64,000 nucleotides of DNA, from assembly GCA_000827205.1 (NCBI GenBank), contig KN832561.1:1313313-1377312 (forward strand). Direction: 5' to 3'. Positions 1 through 12,909 of the stretch are shown piece after piece; positions within the stretch are counted from its first letter, which is position 1; each line of letters starts with the position of its first letter. Made by a program: the position numbers and the translations under genes. The notes beneath the pieces are model-generated. The model was not told the DNA's origin. It saw nothing but the letters and a program-made list of their open reading frames with translations, and did no database searches. The DNA is from Plicaturopsis crispa FD-325 SS-3 (taxonomy: Eukaryota > Basidiomycota > Agaricomycetes > Amylocorticiales > Amylocorticiaceae).

Positions 1-615
1 AGGATCGTATGTTGCACAAGGTACGTCTCCCATATATGTTCCTCCTCGCACAAGCTCATTTACAATTATTCTTAACACCGAGTATCACTGCTTTGCGTTG
101 GCCTGACCAAGTGAGTCATTTTCTGTACTTTCGCTGTGTGCCTTTCTGATAACTTACAGGTGTCGATTGGCCCACGCCTCCGCCTGTCACCTACCAACCT
201 AGTGTTGCGTGCACGCGAGCCAATGGTGAAGCTAGTCCCGGTTACGATGTGCAGCAGCAGGTCGCGGGAGCAGGGCATCTCGGCTAACAACGCGGTGCGC
301 ACGACCAATCCCGACACCGTGTCGTGCATCCGCCGGCATCGGTTTATGTATACCTTAGTATCCTCCCTGCCAATATGTATTGTAGTAGACATTCCACAAT
401 ATATACGGTGTTTTCTGGATTGTCCATGCACTAGGAAAACTGGTCAAAAGGCTGGGGTAAACTGAGTATATGGTGATCCCCGACAAACGCGTTACAGTAG
501 CATTCAGATGGAGTCGAGATTTGGCAGGGATGAAACGGGTTAAATCGGTCATAAAAGGGATCATTGTGTCTTGGAATTTACAACCCGTCTGACTGTTTAA
601 AATTTTGGCAACGGG
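1..615. other. Intergenic, no gene recognised
   Basis: Only short open frames with no recognisable family or codon pattern are present. From about 530 to 690 the words AACGGGTTAA and ACAACCCGT recur in both orientations, which looks like remains of a small repeat and lies where the 3' end of the neighbouring oxygenase gene should be. Confidence 0.5.
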
Positions 616-1512
616 TTAATGTATTTGAGGTATTCTAATTACAGTTGCACAGATACACGGGTTATTCGCCCAGCAAAAACAACCCGTTCTGGGTTCCATA
701 GTGAGCGATGCAAAGACGCACCGATGCAAAAGGGCCATGCCGCGTGCCAGAGGCGCAGTGATGACCTCTCGAGGCCTTCCACGTTCCTCCTTATAAAATA
801 GCGTCTGCAGAATCGTCAATGTGAGTGGATTACGCGCACAGCGGCATTGCACGCACTTCACCGCCTTCCACTCCATCCTCCGCTCCGGACAAATATATGA
901 GCAGCGTCCATTCTGACTTGTGACCCGTCTGCGGGTCGCGGACAGCGTCATCGTAGTGAGGACCAAAATGTTGCGATGGGGTGTATTTGTACAGCCGGAT
1001 ATTCGAGTTGAACGAGCTGGGAAGCCGGGGTTCGTCTGTGGCAATTTGTTTCTTGACGGACGTGGGGTAGGGGAACGAGGGCAAGTGCGGCGTGAGGAGG
1101 GCGTGCAGCTTATCCGCAAATTCTGGGGACGTTATAGAATACCTGTCTGATAAGAACGCCTCGTTAGGCGTCTAACTACTGGTCAGCGGATGGCAACTGT
1201 ACGATTTACTCTGTCGGCTTCTCCGCGTTTCTTTGGAGGCGTAAGCTCCAGCGGGAGGCCTTCGATGAATTTCACAAAAATCTTGCATTCCTCTACAGTT
1301 AGAACATCCTGGAAAGCACCGACGCGGTATTAGTGTCGAGTGGGAGCAGTAGTAACATCATAATGACGAACGTCGAGGAGGAGGATTTGGTCCTGTAGAA
1401 GGGTGCGGCACTCGATGGCGCGCTTCGGCTTCAAGTCAGGAAACTCGGCCTTGGGGCTGGCGCCTGAACTCGGAGAGACGTTCGACAGCGCCTGTTTCGT
1501 TTTCTTTGCCAT
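616..1512 (-). pseudogene. 2-oxoglutarate/Fe(II) oxygenase, 3' end missing
   Basis: Four exons read on the minus strand: 1512-1372, 1308-1203, 1146-857 and 804-616. The spliced frame starts MAKKTKQALSN and runs about 241 codons. Residues PHYDDAVRD carry the HxD iron-binding pair, followed by WTLLIYLSG, GGETLFY and GMALLHR, the order seen in fungal prolyl-4-hydroxylase-like dioxygenases. Members of this family normally go on with a short tail that carries the distal histidine and the arginine that binds 2-oxoglutarate. Here the frame leaves the family after GMALLHR and runs through unrelated sequence to a stop. I searched the next few hundred bases by eye and found no lost exon. Catalysis is therefore doubtful, and I call it a 3'-truncated gene or recent pseudogene. 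The substrate class (protein or small molecule) cannot be told. Confidence 0.7.
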
Positions 1513-1657
1513 AAAACGGAACGGTAAGTTAGGGTGAGCTTGAAGTCAACGAACTTGTTTTGATTCTGAAGGCAAGAGGATACAGGCTGGAACAGTCACT
1601 GATTGGTGGATTAGGGTGCTAGACGTGATATACGTCATTAAGGAACGGCTTTCATCT

Positions 1658-1748
1658 GCCCCATGGCTAAGTTGGTCAAAGCGTCCGACTGTTACAGCAT
1701 CAGTACTACTGGCATCGGAAGGTCCTGAGTTCGAGCCTCAGTGGGGCA
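1658..1748 (+). tRNA. tRNA-Asn(GTT) with 19-nt intron
   Basis: A cloverleaf folds by eye. The acceptor stem GCCCCAT pairs with GTGGGGC, and A is the discriminator. The D arm is GCT/AGC and the T arm is CTGAG-TTCGAGC-CTCAG. The anticodon stem TCCGA/TCGGA encloses CT-GTT-A, then a 19-nt insert (1695-1713), then A. The insert sits after position 37, the canonical place for nuclear tRNA introns. Anticodon GTT reads Asn codons AAC and AAU. Confidence 0.88.
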
Positions 1749-2105
1749 GGTAACTTTTTTCGCTTTGCGCGACCCAGACGGTAGATGGCTGAGATGGGGG
1801 CGAATTTACATGCGGAAATCTGGAGGTTGTGTCGTAGTTTTTGTGGGGAGAGGGTGGTTGGGAGAGCGCAAGACGCGACGCGACGGGCCAATTCGAGTTT
1901 TGAGTTGGCAGGCGCTGCGCGCGGGACGCGTCAGCGAAAATCACGCGTTGTATGACGCGCCTGAGCCGGATCCGTCGGCTGAAAAACATATCCATGCCGC
2001 AGCGATGCAGTCGCAGCAATATTTTGACAAGGCCAGTCGTGTGCACCTTGAACAACGACGACCACAAACCCAAAACGCCCAAGCCCTCAACACAACCTTG
2101 CTAAA
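1749..2105. other. Spacer between tRNA-Asn and the FAR-17a gene
   Basis: Open frames here overlap each other without a family match. The stretch probably holds the tRNA terminator and the promoter and 5'UTR of the downstream gene. No distinct motif stands out. Confidence 0.4.
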
Positions 2106-3091
2106 ATGTCTTTCCGACCCGGTGCAGTCCTCCTGCACGCCGCAGCTGCGGGCATAATGGCGTACGGCTACATGGGCCTTAGCACCCTTCCCCTCGATGC
2201 CCATGTGCGTATTCAACAATTCACGACGACTGAGTGCCTGCGGGGATGCGTACTAACTGACGTGGGTGGTTCTAGATACGTTCTCAGAAGGGCGGGCATT
2301 TGCAGTTCTTGACGATCCAGGGGTGCGTGCACAAAAACGATGCTTGCTCACATTCGTTTTCTAAATTATATCTTATGTTATGCAGGCTATGCGTGGCGTG
2401 GCTCACAATGGCTGCGAGTCTGGTTGCAGACCTGTTCCCGTCGGCGACTAGTAAGTCTGAGTCGCTCACTCGTGTGAGGGGGGCGTGCTGAGAATATCCA
2501 CAGGCATCAAGAGAGTCAAACGCGCTCTGTTCATGATATCCTTACCCGTAAGTGCATGCATCGCGTTCACGCGGCCTGTTTGCTTACGATCGCATCCAAA
2601 AACCGCGCAGCTCGCCGTGGTGATATCATCGATATACTGGACCCTCCTCCTCGCCTTCCCCCACCTCATCATGCAAGCATTCCCCACCTCGGAGCCCACC
2701 TCCTCCCCGTCCGCGCCCGCCATCGCGTACGTCCCGCTTCCGATCGACCTCGCCCTGCACGCCGCACCCGCCCTCACGCTCGTAGCCGACTTTTTTCTGC
2801 TCGAGCGCAAATACACGAGGAGCGAGGCGAGGTGGGCGCCGCTCGTGACCGCGGTGTCGACGGTGTGGTACGGCGCGTGGGTCGAGTACCTCGCGACGTT
2901 CAACAAGACGTGTAAGCCCCACTAACATACCTAGGCGTTGAAATGGAAGAGACGCTGACGATGTTTTGTTTGCGGCAGTCCCGTACCCGTTCCTCACGGA
3001 GAATCCGTTCGAAATACGCGTTGCTATATATGGGGGCGCCGCGCTTCTTGCGTTGGTCTCGTTCTGGGGGATTAACGGCCTTCACCGGTAG
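2106..3091 (+). CDS. FAR-17a/AIG1-like membrane protein
   Basis: Six exons (2106-2204, 2276-2322, 2386-2450, 2504-2547, 2611-2911, 2979-3091) give 222 residues. The chain is mostly hydrophobic with about six membrane spans, the fold of the FAR-17a/AIG1 family. In mammals AIG1 and ADTRP are threonine hydrolases that cleave fatty-acid esters of hydroxy fatty acids. The two family catalytic positions can be proposed here: the Thr in GGHLQFLTIQG (near residue 45) and the His in PIDLALHAAP (near 135). The C-terminus ends WGINGLHR. All introns are 51-72 nt with GT-AG ends, and every junction keeps the frame. It probably sits in an internal membrane such as the ER, and the actual lipid substrate in fungi is unknown. 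Confidence 0.85.
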
Positions 3092-3827
3092 CGGAGACAT
3101 CTGGCATAATAATAGTCGCTCTGTACGACGTTTGCACTTCAAAATATACAGGATTCCAACCACGTATCAATAATAGGTCGTTGAATAGCTCCGGAGTAAT
3201 CTTTGTGAGATTGAGAACGGTGTAGGCTGAGGCGGACGTGGACGATAACACGGGGCAGAGGCTGCATGGAGGTGACTTCAATCGAAGGAGATAATGCATC
3301 TAGCCAGATGCTGGTGCGCAAACTGTGGTGATTCGATCGGAGCAGTGAGTGCTACACTGCTCGCTGAATCGGTACTGCAATGTATTTGCAAGGCACACAG
3401 GGCGTATAATTGGAATATGCAATGCGCTTACCTACGTATGGATCTAGCTGCAGCGTCGACAGCACGTTGGGGCAAACTCCGAGTCGTCCGAGCCTTGTTT
3501 CGTCAATGGTTGGCGGCGGCAGCGGGTGTTTCGCGATTCTGGGCACCACCCTCTGGCTTCTAGGAGAGCGCTGGGAAGGGATGGAGTCCAGGTCCATCCC
3601 ACGTATCTCCAACTGGACCCCAAAGCTCGCAGAGATCCCATTCACAGAGTGAGAATGAGCAGTGCGCTGGGAGTGCCGTTCGATGATCGTGAGACGGGGT
3701 GTGAGAGTCCTATACCTATGATGTGGTCAGAGCGAGTATAAAGAGAATCCAGATGACTGTAAGCGCTGTATCAGTAGCCAGTTGCCCGTGAGCTATATCC
3801 CAGACGTACCTGGGCGTGCTCAACACC
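3092..3827. other. Spacer upstream of the GST gene
   Basis: This 736-base stretch probably includes the GST promoter at its right end. It also carries an unassigned minus-strand open region, listed separately. Confidence 0.4.
3139..3720 (-). CDS. Possible small gene, function unknown
   Basis: On the minus strand an open frame containing GVQLEIRGMDLDSIPS and LGRLGVCPNVLSTLQLDPY can be joined across a plausible GTAAGC...TTGCAG intron to YRFSE. A second GTGTAG...CACAG intron then leads to a frame ending IIDTWLESCIF. The residue mix looks more protein-like than the other frames, but no family is recognised and the start was not found. It overlaps the spacer upstream of the GST gene, so it could be chance or a decayed gene. 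Confidence 0.25.
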
Positions 3828-4624
3828 ATGTCTCCTTCAATTACTTTCTACGACATCCCGAGCAAGGCCCCGATTAACGCCTGGTCGCCGAACACTTGGA
3901 AAACCAGGCAAGGCCCTTCGCTTCCATAAAACCGCAGAACACCGCTGAGAGAATATCCAGGTACTCCCTGAACTACAAGGGCATCGCATACGAGACCGTA
4001 TGGGTCGAATATCCAGACATCGAAGCTGTCTGCAAAGAGATCGGCGCCGAGCCCACAACACTCAAGAGCGACGGGAGCCCATACTACACCCTACCTGTAA
4101 TCAAGGACAACGCCACGGGCGTCGTCGTAGCAGACTCCATGAAAATCGCGGCTTACCTCGACGCGACGTATCCCGAGACACCGGCGCTTTTCCCTGCGGG
4201 CACGCGTGCATTGCAGCACGCCTTCCAGAGCGCGTACTTCGGCACATTGGGCGCATGGTTCGCGATCGGTGCGTCCGGCTCGAATAGCATCCTGCGCCCG
4301 CGGGGCGAGGAGTACTTCCGCCGCACGAGGGAGGCAGATTATGGGGTGAGGTTGGAGGAGCTGTCGCCTGCTGGGAGTGAAGTGCGCACCAGCGGGATGA
4401 AGCAGGTGAAGGCGGGGTTTGACACGGTGGATGGATGGCTGCAGCAGAGCGAGGGTGCGTATGTCATGGGCGACACGGTATCGTTCGCGGATATCACGAT
4501 CGCGTCCTGGGTGGGGTGGTTCAAGCTGGTTGTTCCTGAGGAATGGGAAGCCATATCGACCTGGCATGGAGGTAGATGGGCGAAAATTTTGGATAACATG
4601 GAGAAATACGCAGCTGTGGTTTGA
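3828..4624 (+). CDS. Glutathione S-transferase, GSTFuA-like
   Basis: Two exons (3828-3907, 3961-4624) give 247 residues. The start is the ATG of MSPSITFYDIPSK, because this N-terminal beta strand and the following NAWSPNTWKTRYSLNYKG helix are typical of basidiomycete etherase-like (FuA) GSTs. The thioredoxin-like domain holds YYTLPVIKD and the conserved ADSMKIAAYLD (residues about 85-105). The all-helical C-terminal domain holds GDTVSFADITIASW, the N-capping/hydrophobic-staple region. FuA enzymes are soluble, bind wood-derived phenolics and conjugate glutathione, so xenobiotic handling during lignin decay is a fair inference. The single intron starts with GC rather than GT (AG|GCAAGG), and splicing there restores the conserved KTRYSLNYK. 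Confidence 0.88.
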
Positions 4625-4973
4625 GTGTGGTTTGAGTAAACTGTACACATAGGAAATTGGTAGAAATGGTCGAAACTAGTCTCCTTTTGCAGACAAGAGA
4701 CAATTCATTCAACCTCACGGGCTCGGATATTTTTGTCTGACGTCGAAACTGAAATGAGACGCGCCGCAATACCGGCGCATATGAAAGCCACGAGAGATGA
4801 TGTCACCGATTGGGAGGCGCCGCGGCGTCCATCTCGTAACTCGTTTCCGACTTTCGACTTTGTCTGTCGCCGCTAGTTCGTAAGGACTCGTCTTTTGCTC
4901 TTACTTACACAGTGAGTTACAATTATTCTACTCATGGTGACGCAGAAGAAAATGATTTGGATCCCAGTACGAA

Positions 4974-5740
4974 ATGTTCTCATTTGCGTCCTCGTTCGCG
5001 CGCCAGGGTGCATACCGCTCGGCGAGCCCTTGGGCTCAGTTTACCGCCTACAAACCATTCTCTCGCGTCGTATTCGAGACCCGCGCAAAGTTCTACTCGC
5101 ACACTGCCGAACGATCTCTCGTACGAGCGCAGGCGCGGCCGAACACACTCTTCAAGGCGGCAGGAATATTCGGCGTCGGCCTTGGGGTGACGGCGCTTAC
5201 GCTGCCGAAGGTCTATTGCGACGTACCAGGTGAGAGCCGAGTACTCGCCTCCCCTTTCGGCCAGCACACTGACTGGGATTTGGTAGACCGACGCAGCCCG
5301 AACTCGCGAACGCCTCTGCCCATCGTCGAGACTCCTCAACCGCCCCCGCCCCCGCCTACGTCATCGGTGAACTTGTATGAACTCTCTTTCGGGACCGTCT
5401 GCGGCATCTGCGCGGGCGTCTTCATCAAGAAGGGTGCGAAAGCACTCGCATTCGTCTTCGGGGGCGTGTTTGTGCTGCTACAGGTCCGTCACGTCTGTTT
5501 ACTATGTCGCATTGCTAACGCGTCGCGCAGTACCTGAGCTCAGTGTCGGTTGTCCGCGTCGACTGGCAGAAAATGGGAGCGGGTTTCGAGAAACTAGCGT
5601 CCACTGATGATGGAAAGGGCAATAGGAAGGGGTTGACGGTGGGATCGCTGTGGCGATGGGTAGTGGACTTTTTGACTGCGGATTTCCAGCCAAGGGCGTC
5701 GTTCATCGCGGGTTTGACTTTGGGGCTTAGGATAGGTTGA
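4974..5740 (+). CDS. FUN14 family mitochondrial protein
   Basis: Three exons (4974-5229, 5287-5483, 5531-5740) encode 220 residues. The N-terminus MFSFASSFARQGAYRS is rich in Arg and Ser and lacks acids, like a mitochondrial presequence. A hydrophobic stretch GIFGVGLGVTALTL follows. After a proline run comes the FUN14 core: LSFGTVCGICAGVFIKKGAKALAFVFGGVFVLLQ, then the GxxR-free tail helix near FIAGLTLGLRIG. FUN14 proteins lie in the outer or inner mitochondrial membrane and take part in mitophagy or lipid handling in animals. The fungal role is less clear. The first intron is 57 nt and keeps frame if retained, but GT-AG ends and the family length favour splicing. Confidence 0.85.
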
Positions 5741-5961
5741 GCTAGGAGGGAGCTGGGCGCTTGACAACAGTGAATTGTTCTTGGGTACATACAATGATAC
5801 ATATAGTATATATCTCACTTTCCTAGTGCCGCAGGACGCGAGGCCGACTCACGCATGTCACAACGTGACGGGACGCGTTCACGTTCAATCCGCGATCTCC
5901 ATCCGACTTGTTCTCAACGTCCACGACTCACGAGCACTCACAAGAACCTATACACTCTATC

Positions 5962-7887
5962 ATGTTTTCCGGAGGCGTCAAAAAGGAGAAACGAGACATC
6001 GCGCGCACTGCAGATACCCCTTCCAACCCCAATCTCAAATACCCATACAGGCTCAACTTGTGCGTAGACCTGTCGCGCATCGCGCATGACCGTACTGACC
6101 CTCTCCAAGCTACGACAAGCCTCCCCTTGATGACGTGACCATCGAAGAATTCGAGACATGCGCTCTCAACCGCCTGCGCGTCCTCGCAGAGATCGAATCG
6201 TCCTTCGTGCGCAACAGATCGCCCGAAGAGCTCAGGGAGGTCACCAAAGCCCAGTGTGCGAAATACGTGCCGCTCGGGAGCAGCACCGCGAAAAAAGCAG
6301 TAGAAATTGATGAGGAGAGGAGGAAGGATCATCTCGGGCATTTCGTGCTGAGGCTCGCATTTTGTCGCTCGTGAGTTGCATGCGCCGCTCGTGGTGTGGG
6401 CTAAGGGAGCTGACAGTAGACGTCACAAGCGAAGAGCTGCGACGGCGGTTTGTGAAGGCTGAAACGACGCTCTTTCGTGTGCGATACGAGGACGACGACA
6501 CCCGTGAGCGCGCACAGTTCTTGAACTCTAGAAGTTTTGGCTGGATACCGGTGAGTGCGCCTCCTTGATAAAGACGGGCCGCTCACGAAGGACCGCTTGC
6601 AGGTCGATAAAGCGGAGAAGGAACAGTGGAGAAAGGAGCTCTCCGCTGCGTCTCCTCCAAATCGCGGCGACCCATCCTTCGACGATGAAAGGTTCTATAA
6701 AGTGCGCACATTTATACGGCGCACCCCTTGCATATAGCTCACGCGGATGACCATCCGCAGGTAAAATTCACGCGTGTGCCCAATCTAGTCGAGAAGCGGA
6801 GAGTATTCATGAAGGCAGGTTGGGTCTACGTCCCCAGTCGCGAGCAGTCCAGCATCGTGTTCAAAGAATTCGAAGTAAACCTGGAAAAAGCCCTCGAAGT
6901 GCGTCCCCCCATCCTCTCGCCCCTCGTCACGCATTTAACGCGACCTCCTAGATGACCGCTAAAGCGCTTCCGCGCCTCGACGAGGACACGCGCCTGGTGC
7001 CCATTCTCGCCAACCTGTCGCAGGGTTTCATGGCGGGCGTGTCGTCGGAGTGGAGCGGCGCGGCGACGGCGGAGAACGGCGAGGAGATCAAGGCGGAGAT
7101 GATCGACGACCTTGCGAAGCGCCACTTCCCTATGTGCATGCGCCATCTGCACGACACGCTCATGCGCGACAAGCATCTGAAGCATTTCGGCAGGTTGCAG
7201 TATGGGCTTTTTATCAAAGTGCGCTGCCGGCTTGGACGTATGTGTTTGCAGAAAAATTAATAGCAATCGGACAGGTCCTCGGGGTGTCTATCGAGGAAGC
7301 CATAGCGTTTTGGCGCAAATCCTTCTCATCCATCACGGACGACAAATTCAACAAAGAGTACAAATACAATATCCGCCACTCCTACGGCCTCGAAGGCAAA
7401 CGCGCCAACTACGCCGCGAAATCGTGCGTACCCTCTGCCCTCTCCGCGAGCCTCGACTAACTTCGCGCGTCACAGCTGCCAACAGATCCTGCTCGCCGAC
7501 CAGCCCGGCCCGACGGACTCGCACGGCTGCCCGTACCGCCACTTCTCCCCGGACAACCTGCAGGCCGCGCTGCTCGCGTCGTACGGCGCGCAGGGGCTGA
7601 CGTCGCACGACATGCCGGAGATCATGGGCACCGTGAAGGCGGGGCACTACCACGTCGCGTGCACGCGCGTGTTCGAGATCACGCACGCGCGCGACGTGAA
7701 GAAGGGCGAGGGCGTCGGCGGGGGCGAGAGTATTACGCACCCGAACCAGTATGCCGCAAGGAGTAGGGAGCTGGAGAAGGCAAGGACGGAGGCTGCGAAG
7801 GCGAAGGTGGACGCGTCGAGGACAAGTACGGACGCAGCGGTGCCGCTGGCTCCGGATGAATCTAGTGTTGTCATGGCTGTGGATTAA
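5962..7887 (+). CDS. PRI2: DNA primase large subunit
   Basis: Eight exons (5962-6059, 6110-6370, 6430-6550, 6603-6701, 6761-6898, 6952-7218, 7275-7424, 7477-7887) give 514 residues, the usual length for PRI2/PriL. With the catalytic small subunit and polymerase alpha it makes the RNA-DNA primers that start replication in the nucleus. Hallmarks are HFVLRLAFCRSEELRRRFV (about 115-135), HFPMCMRHLHDTLM with the first iron-sulfur cysteine, then KSCQQILL, HGCPYRHFSPDNL and HVACTRVFE with the other three. The LRLQYGLFIK...LGVSIEEAIAFWRKSF segment is the conserved primer-binding lobe. The C-terminal 60 residues are Ala/Lys/Thr rich and poorly conserved. CDC45, another replication factor, lies 50 kb away with no sign of linkage. 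Confidence 0.96.
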
Positions 7888-8659
7888 AATTCGTTCGCCT
7901 ACAGTGTTGTTGTATTGCTCATGTTGCTTGCCATCCATACTTATACGATGGGTTTATGTATTTTTCCTTGATCTTTCCTAGCATGCGTCCAAGCACGGTC
8001 GGTGGATTGTCGGAGAGTATCAGGGATGTATGCCTTGACACATGTCACTTCGACGGGGTTTCAGGCTGGTACGCCAAACGGTATAGCACTCCGGACTACA
8101 AGTGAGTTTACCGCATTGACCCAGCAACGCGTATACACGACCGGGGACGTCTCACAAAGCCAGTATGCATCAGGGCTCATACGCACGACGTCCGAGACGT
8201 AGATCGAATCAATTATATTCCAACCAAGACCCTAAACACGCCCACCCTATGAGCATTGTGTTCCCCCGCAAAAAAATTCAAACGACACGCACCCATGTAA
8301 ATATGTACTCCAAGTCGCGTTCCGATAGCAGAACAATAAAATAGACAGACAACATTAGGCCTCCCTCCTTGCGTGCATCATGATAAGTAAATGTCCAGAT
8401 GTCAACAAAAATGGGGGTAGGTGTTTTCCGGGATGGGTAAGTATTCCGAGGGTACGCACTGGGGAGGCAATGGAGGGGAAGTGCATGAGCAGGGTAGGTA
8501 AAGTCCGCGGAGGAGCCATGTAGCAGGCAGAGAAGGAGTCAAGCGCGTCGAAGGAGCGGAAGGCGAGGAATGGGATCCGAATAGTGCGGTATATATATGG
8601 GATGAATAGATATTTTTGGCGAGGGACCATAGACGAGTGTCTAGAGGCGTACGAGCCGC
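7888..8659. other. Spacer between convergent PRI2 and syntaxin genes
   Basis: The two genes face each other, so this stretch should hold two 3' ends. An AATAAA-like word lies near 8334. No further gene was recognised. Confidence 0.4.
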
Positions 8660-10130
8660 TCATTTTTGCTGCCCCTTGATGACAATAGCGACGACGATGG
8701 CGATGACGAGCAGCACCACGATGATAATAACAAGGCATATCCACCGCTTTTTGCGCGCCGCACGCGCCGACACCACTGCCTTTTCCGTGTACCCAAGACT
8801 TAGAAGAACGAACGAGGCGCATTAGAATCATGCGCGGACAGGCTAGATAGAAGCTGATGTGACATACCCGACTTCCATGTCCGTCTCAACATTCGCAGCT
8901 TGGCTTTCAATGACATTGATAGTCTCGTCTTGTTGCTCCACCAGGACACTCATCTGTGCGGAGGAGGACATTAGAGGGGGTATCACGGTCGAGCCCAGGG
9001 ACGGCTCACATCGTTGAATAGTTGAGCCAGTTCGCCGAGCGTCTTCTCGATCCGTTTGATATCCTCATGCCGCCCTTGGACCTCCTTGTAAGCAGCATCC
9101 GCTTGCCCATACCGGTTAGAGTTCATAAGCTAGTGCAGCATTATGGGTCATTCGCTAGACAGACACAGCGAACACTGGGGACCTACAGCTTGACTGAATA
9201 CTTGACCACCCTGGTCGTCGTTCACGACGGCTTTGACCTCCTCCGGCGTCGCATCAGGTTTCACTATACAGAAAATCAGGTCAAGACAGAAGCTCTGCAC
9301 AGTACCGGACTGCAGGAGTACCAATTTTGAACTGCCGCTCCAGCCGTTGCTTATACCGTTGTCGGTACTGTTGCTCAACAGTCTGATACCCTTGGATAGC
9401 CTCCACGAATTTCGACTTCACCAACGCAGTCTAGCCCATACAACCTCATCAGCGCACGCACAGCTATACCACTCTGCCAGACTGACCTGCTGTTTCCTTA
9501 TCTGCCCATCCCTTCCCGAGCCGCCCTTCCGCTCCAGGTCCTTAATTCGCCTTTTCAGCGTCGAGCTCAGCGCGCTCGTGTCCTCCACCAGTTCGTCCAG
9601 TTGCTGTGCGTTCCGCTCGGCGGTAGCCTCGTCCATGTTGTTCAGCGAGCGCGAGTGCAGGTCGCTGATCCGCGCGACGTTGTCGTTGAATGCCTTCAGG
9701 GCGTCTTGGATAGAGGATATCTAGAATAATCCGCATTTAGCACGGGTTTAGTTGTTGGTGTAATGTAACGAGTGCTGGGGGCATACCTCTGCGTAGAAGT
9801 CCGACATGGCATCTCCTCCGGAACGCAGGTCCGTGGTACTCCCCGCATGCAGCTGGACGCTCGACATCTCATATTCCGGTTGCTCGAACGGGTTCGTGCG
9901 GGCAGCGGATTGCGTGGGGTATGAATTGCTGCCATTGGACACGTTAGTTACCATTGGACACATCAGTGGCGCTTGTAATAGTAGCGCCCGGATAGCAAGG
10001 CGTACTTACCTGCTGGCGTTGTAGCTCCCTCCGCCCTGCTGAGCCTGTATAGATGTAATTAGACGCGTTTTCCGTGGAGGGACTGCACGAGGTAACGCAC
10101 CCTCATCGCTGCGAGTCTGTCTCTGGCCAT
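8660..10130 (-). CDS. Plasma-membrane syntaxin (t-SNARE), copy A
   Basis: Nine exons on the minus strand (10130-10101, 10044-10010, 9928-9787, 9720-9487, 9430-9322, 9263-9187, 9129-9010, 8953-8868, 8798-8660) give 323 residues. An N-terminal three-helix Habc domain (FYAEISSIQDALKAF to RQRYKQRLERQFKI) is followed by the SNARE helix RHEDIKRIEKTLGELAQLFND-MSVLVEQQDETINVIE with the zero-layer glutamine in VEQQDE. A basic RAARKKR stop-transfer then precedes a C-terminal membrane anchor ending KGQQK. This is the Sso1/Sso2 layout: a Qa-SNARE that docks secretory vesicles at the plasma membrane. Copy B at 30697-32031 shares five internal exon lengths or positions, so the two arose by gene duplication. 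The first two exons are tiny (30 and 35 nt). Confidence 0.93.
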
Positions 10131-10604
10131 TGCGCGATAATGCCGTAGAGTCCGTGTGTGCTGGGCGTGTGTTGTAGTGAAGTCGGTCCCCCAGCTGTCA
10201 GCGTGTTAGAGTAACTGCTAGTGGTGCAAGCTTAGAGCAGTTATACTTATGCGGATCTCGGGAAGAGCAGCAACAGGCGGACAAGAGGAGAGCGAGACGA
10301 AAATAATGCAAAATGCACTGCGTAGGCGGTGCTTGCAGGAAGGGCTGCAACGCCTTCGTGGGCGACAAATGAAACGCCGACAGCCCGCGGTCCGCGGATG
10401 CGCGCTCGTTTCTTGGACTTCTTCTTTTTTGCGAGCGCCTCGGGGCCCGCTCGGTCCGCTTCGTGTCAAAAATTATATCTTGACTAGTGTTGACTAGTTG
10501 TAAGTGATACACTCGGAGCCCTTGCGCCGTGCGGAGCCCACTCTCACAAGGTTACATCCAACAGCAGGAGACATCCAACAACGCAGGAGCAGGGAGGGGC
10601 CTCA
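10131..10604. other. Spacer between copy-A syntaxin and ARG4
   Basis: It contains the syntaxin promoter on its left side and the ARG4 3' end on its right. No RNA gene or repeat was noticed. Confidence 0.35.
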
Positions 10605-12434
<1,830 letters not shown>

Positions 12435-12909
12435 TGTGTGAGAGGTGGAAGAGACAAGTAGTACTGGCAGATGTCGATCGTTGGCCAAGAGTCGACTTCA
12501 AAATTAATTTGAGTTGGTCGGATAGGAGTCATAAATCCACGTGAACTATTCGCGTCGAGCAAGTGATCGGCTAATAGTAACTTGAGACAGCCACCCTCAT
12601 CTCTCTGTATGTGGTACTGCCCGTTGCACTCTGTGTCTCGCGCAGGGCTCTCAACCAAGAGTACGTCGAGCCCGAACGGGCCCTGCTGAAAATGCTTTTC
12701 ATCAGTGCCAGGGACTGGACCAATCCAAAACTGAACTACAAACTGGCCCATTCGTGTGTTTCATTTCGCACCGATGAATGTCAGCCTCAACCTGAGACGA
12801 CACGGCCTTAAAGACCTACAACGCCATCGTGCGTTTCTATCTACTTTACCCATTCTTTCTATCTGACCTCGGCTGGCCCCTTGTCACTTTATTTTCTATC
12901 CCTTTCGTA
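12435..12909. other. Shared promoter region, ARG4 and GH5
   Basis: The two genes diverge from here. The GH5 frame stays open upstream of the chosen ATG and encodes a hydrophobic run, so part of this stretch could be coding if an upstream exon exists. Confidence 0.4.
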
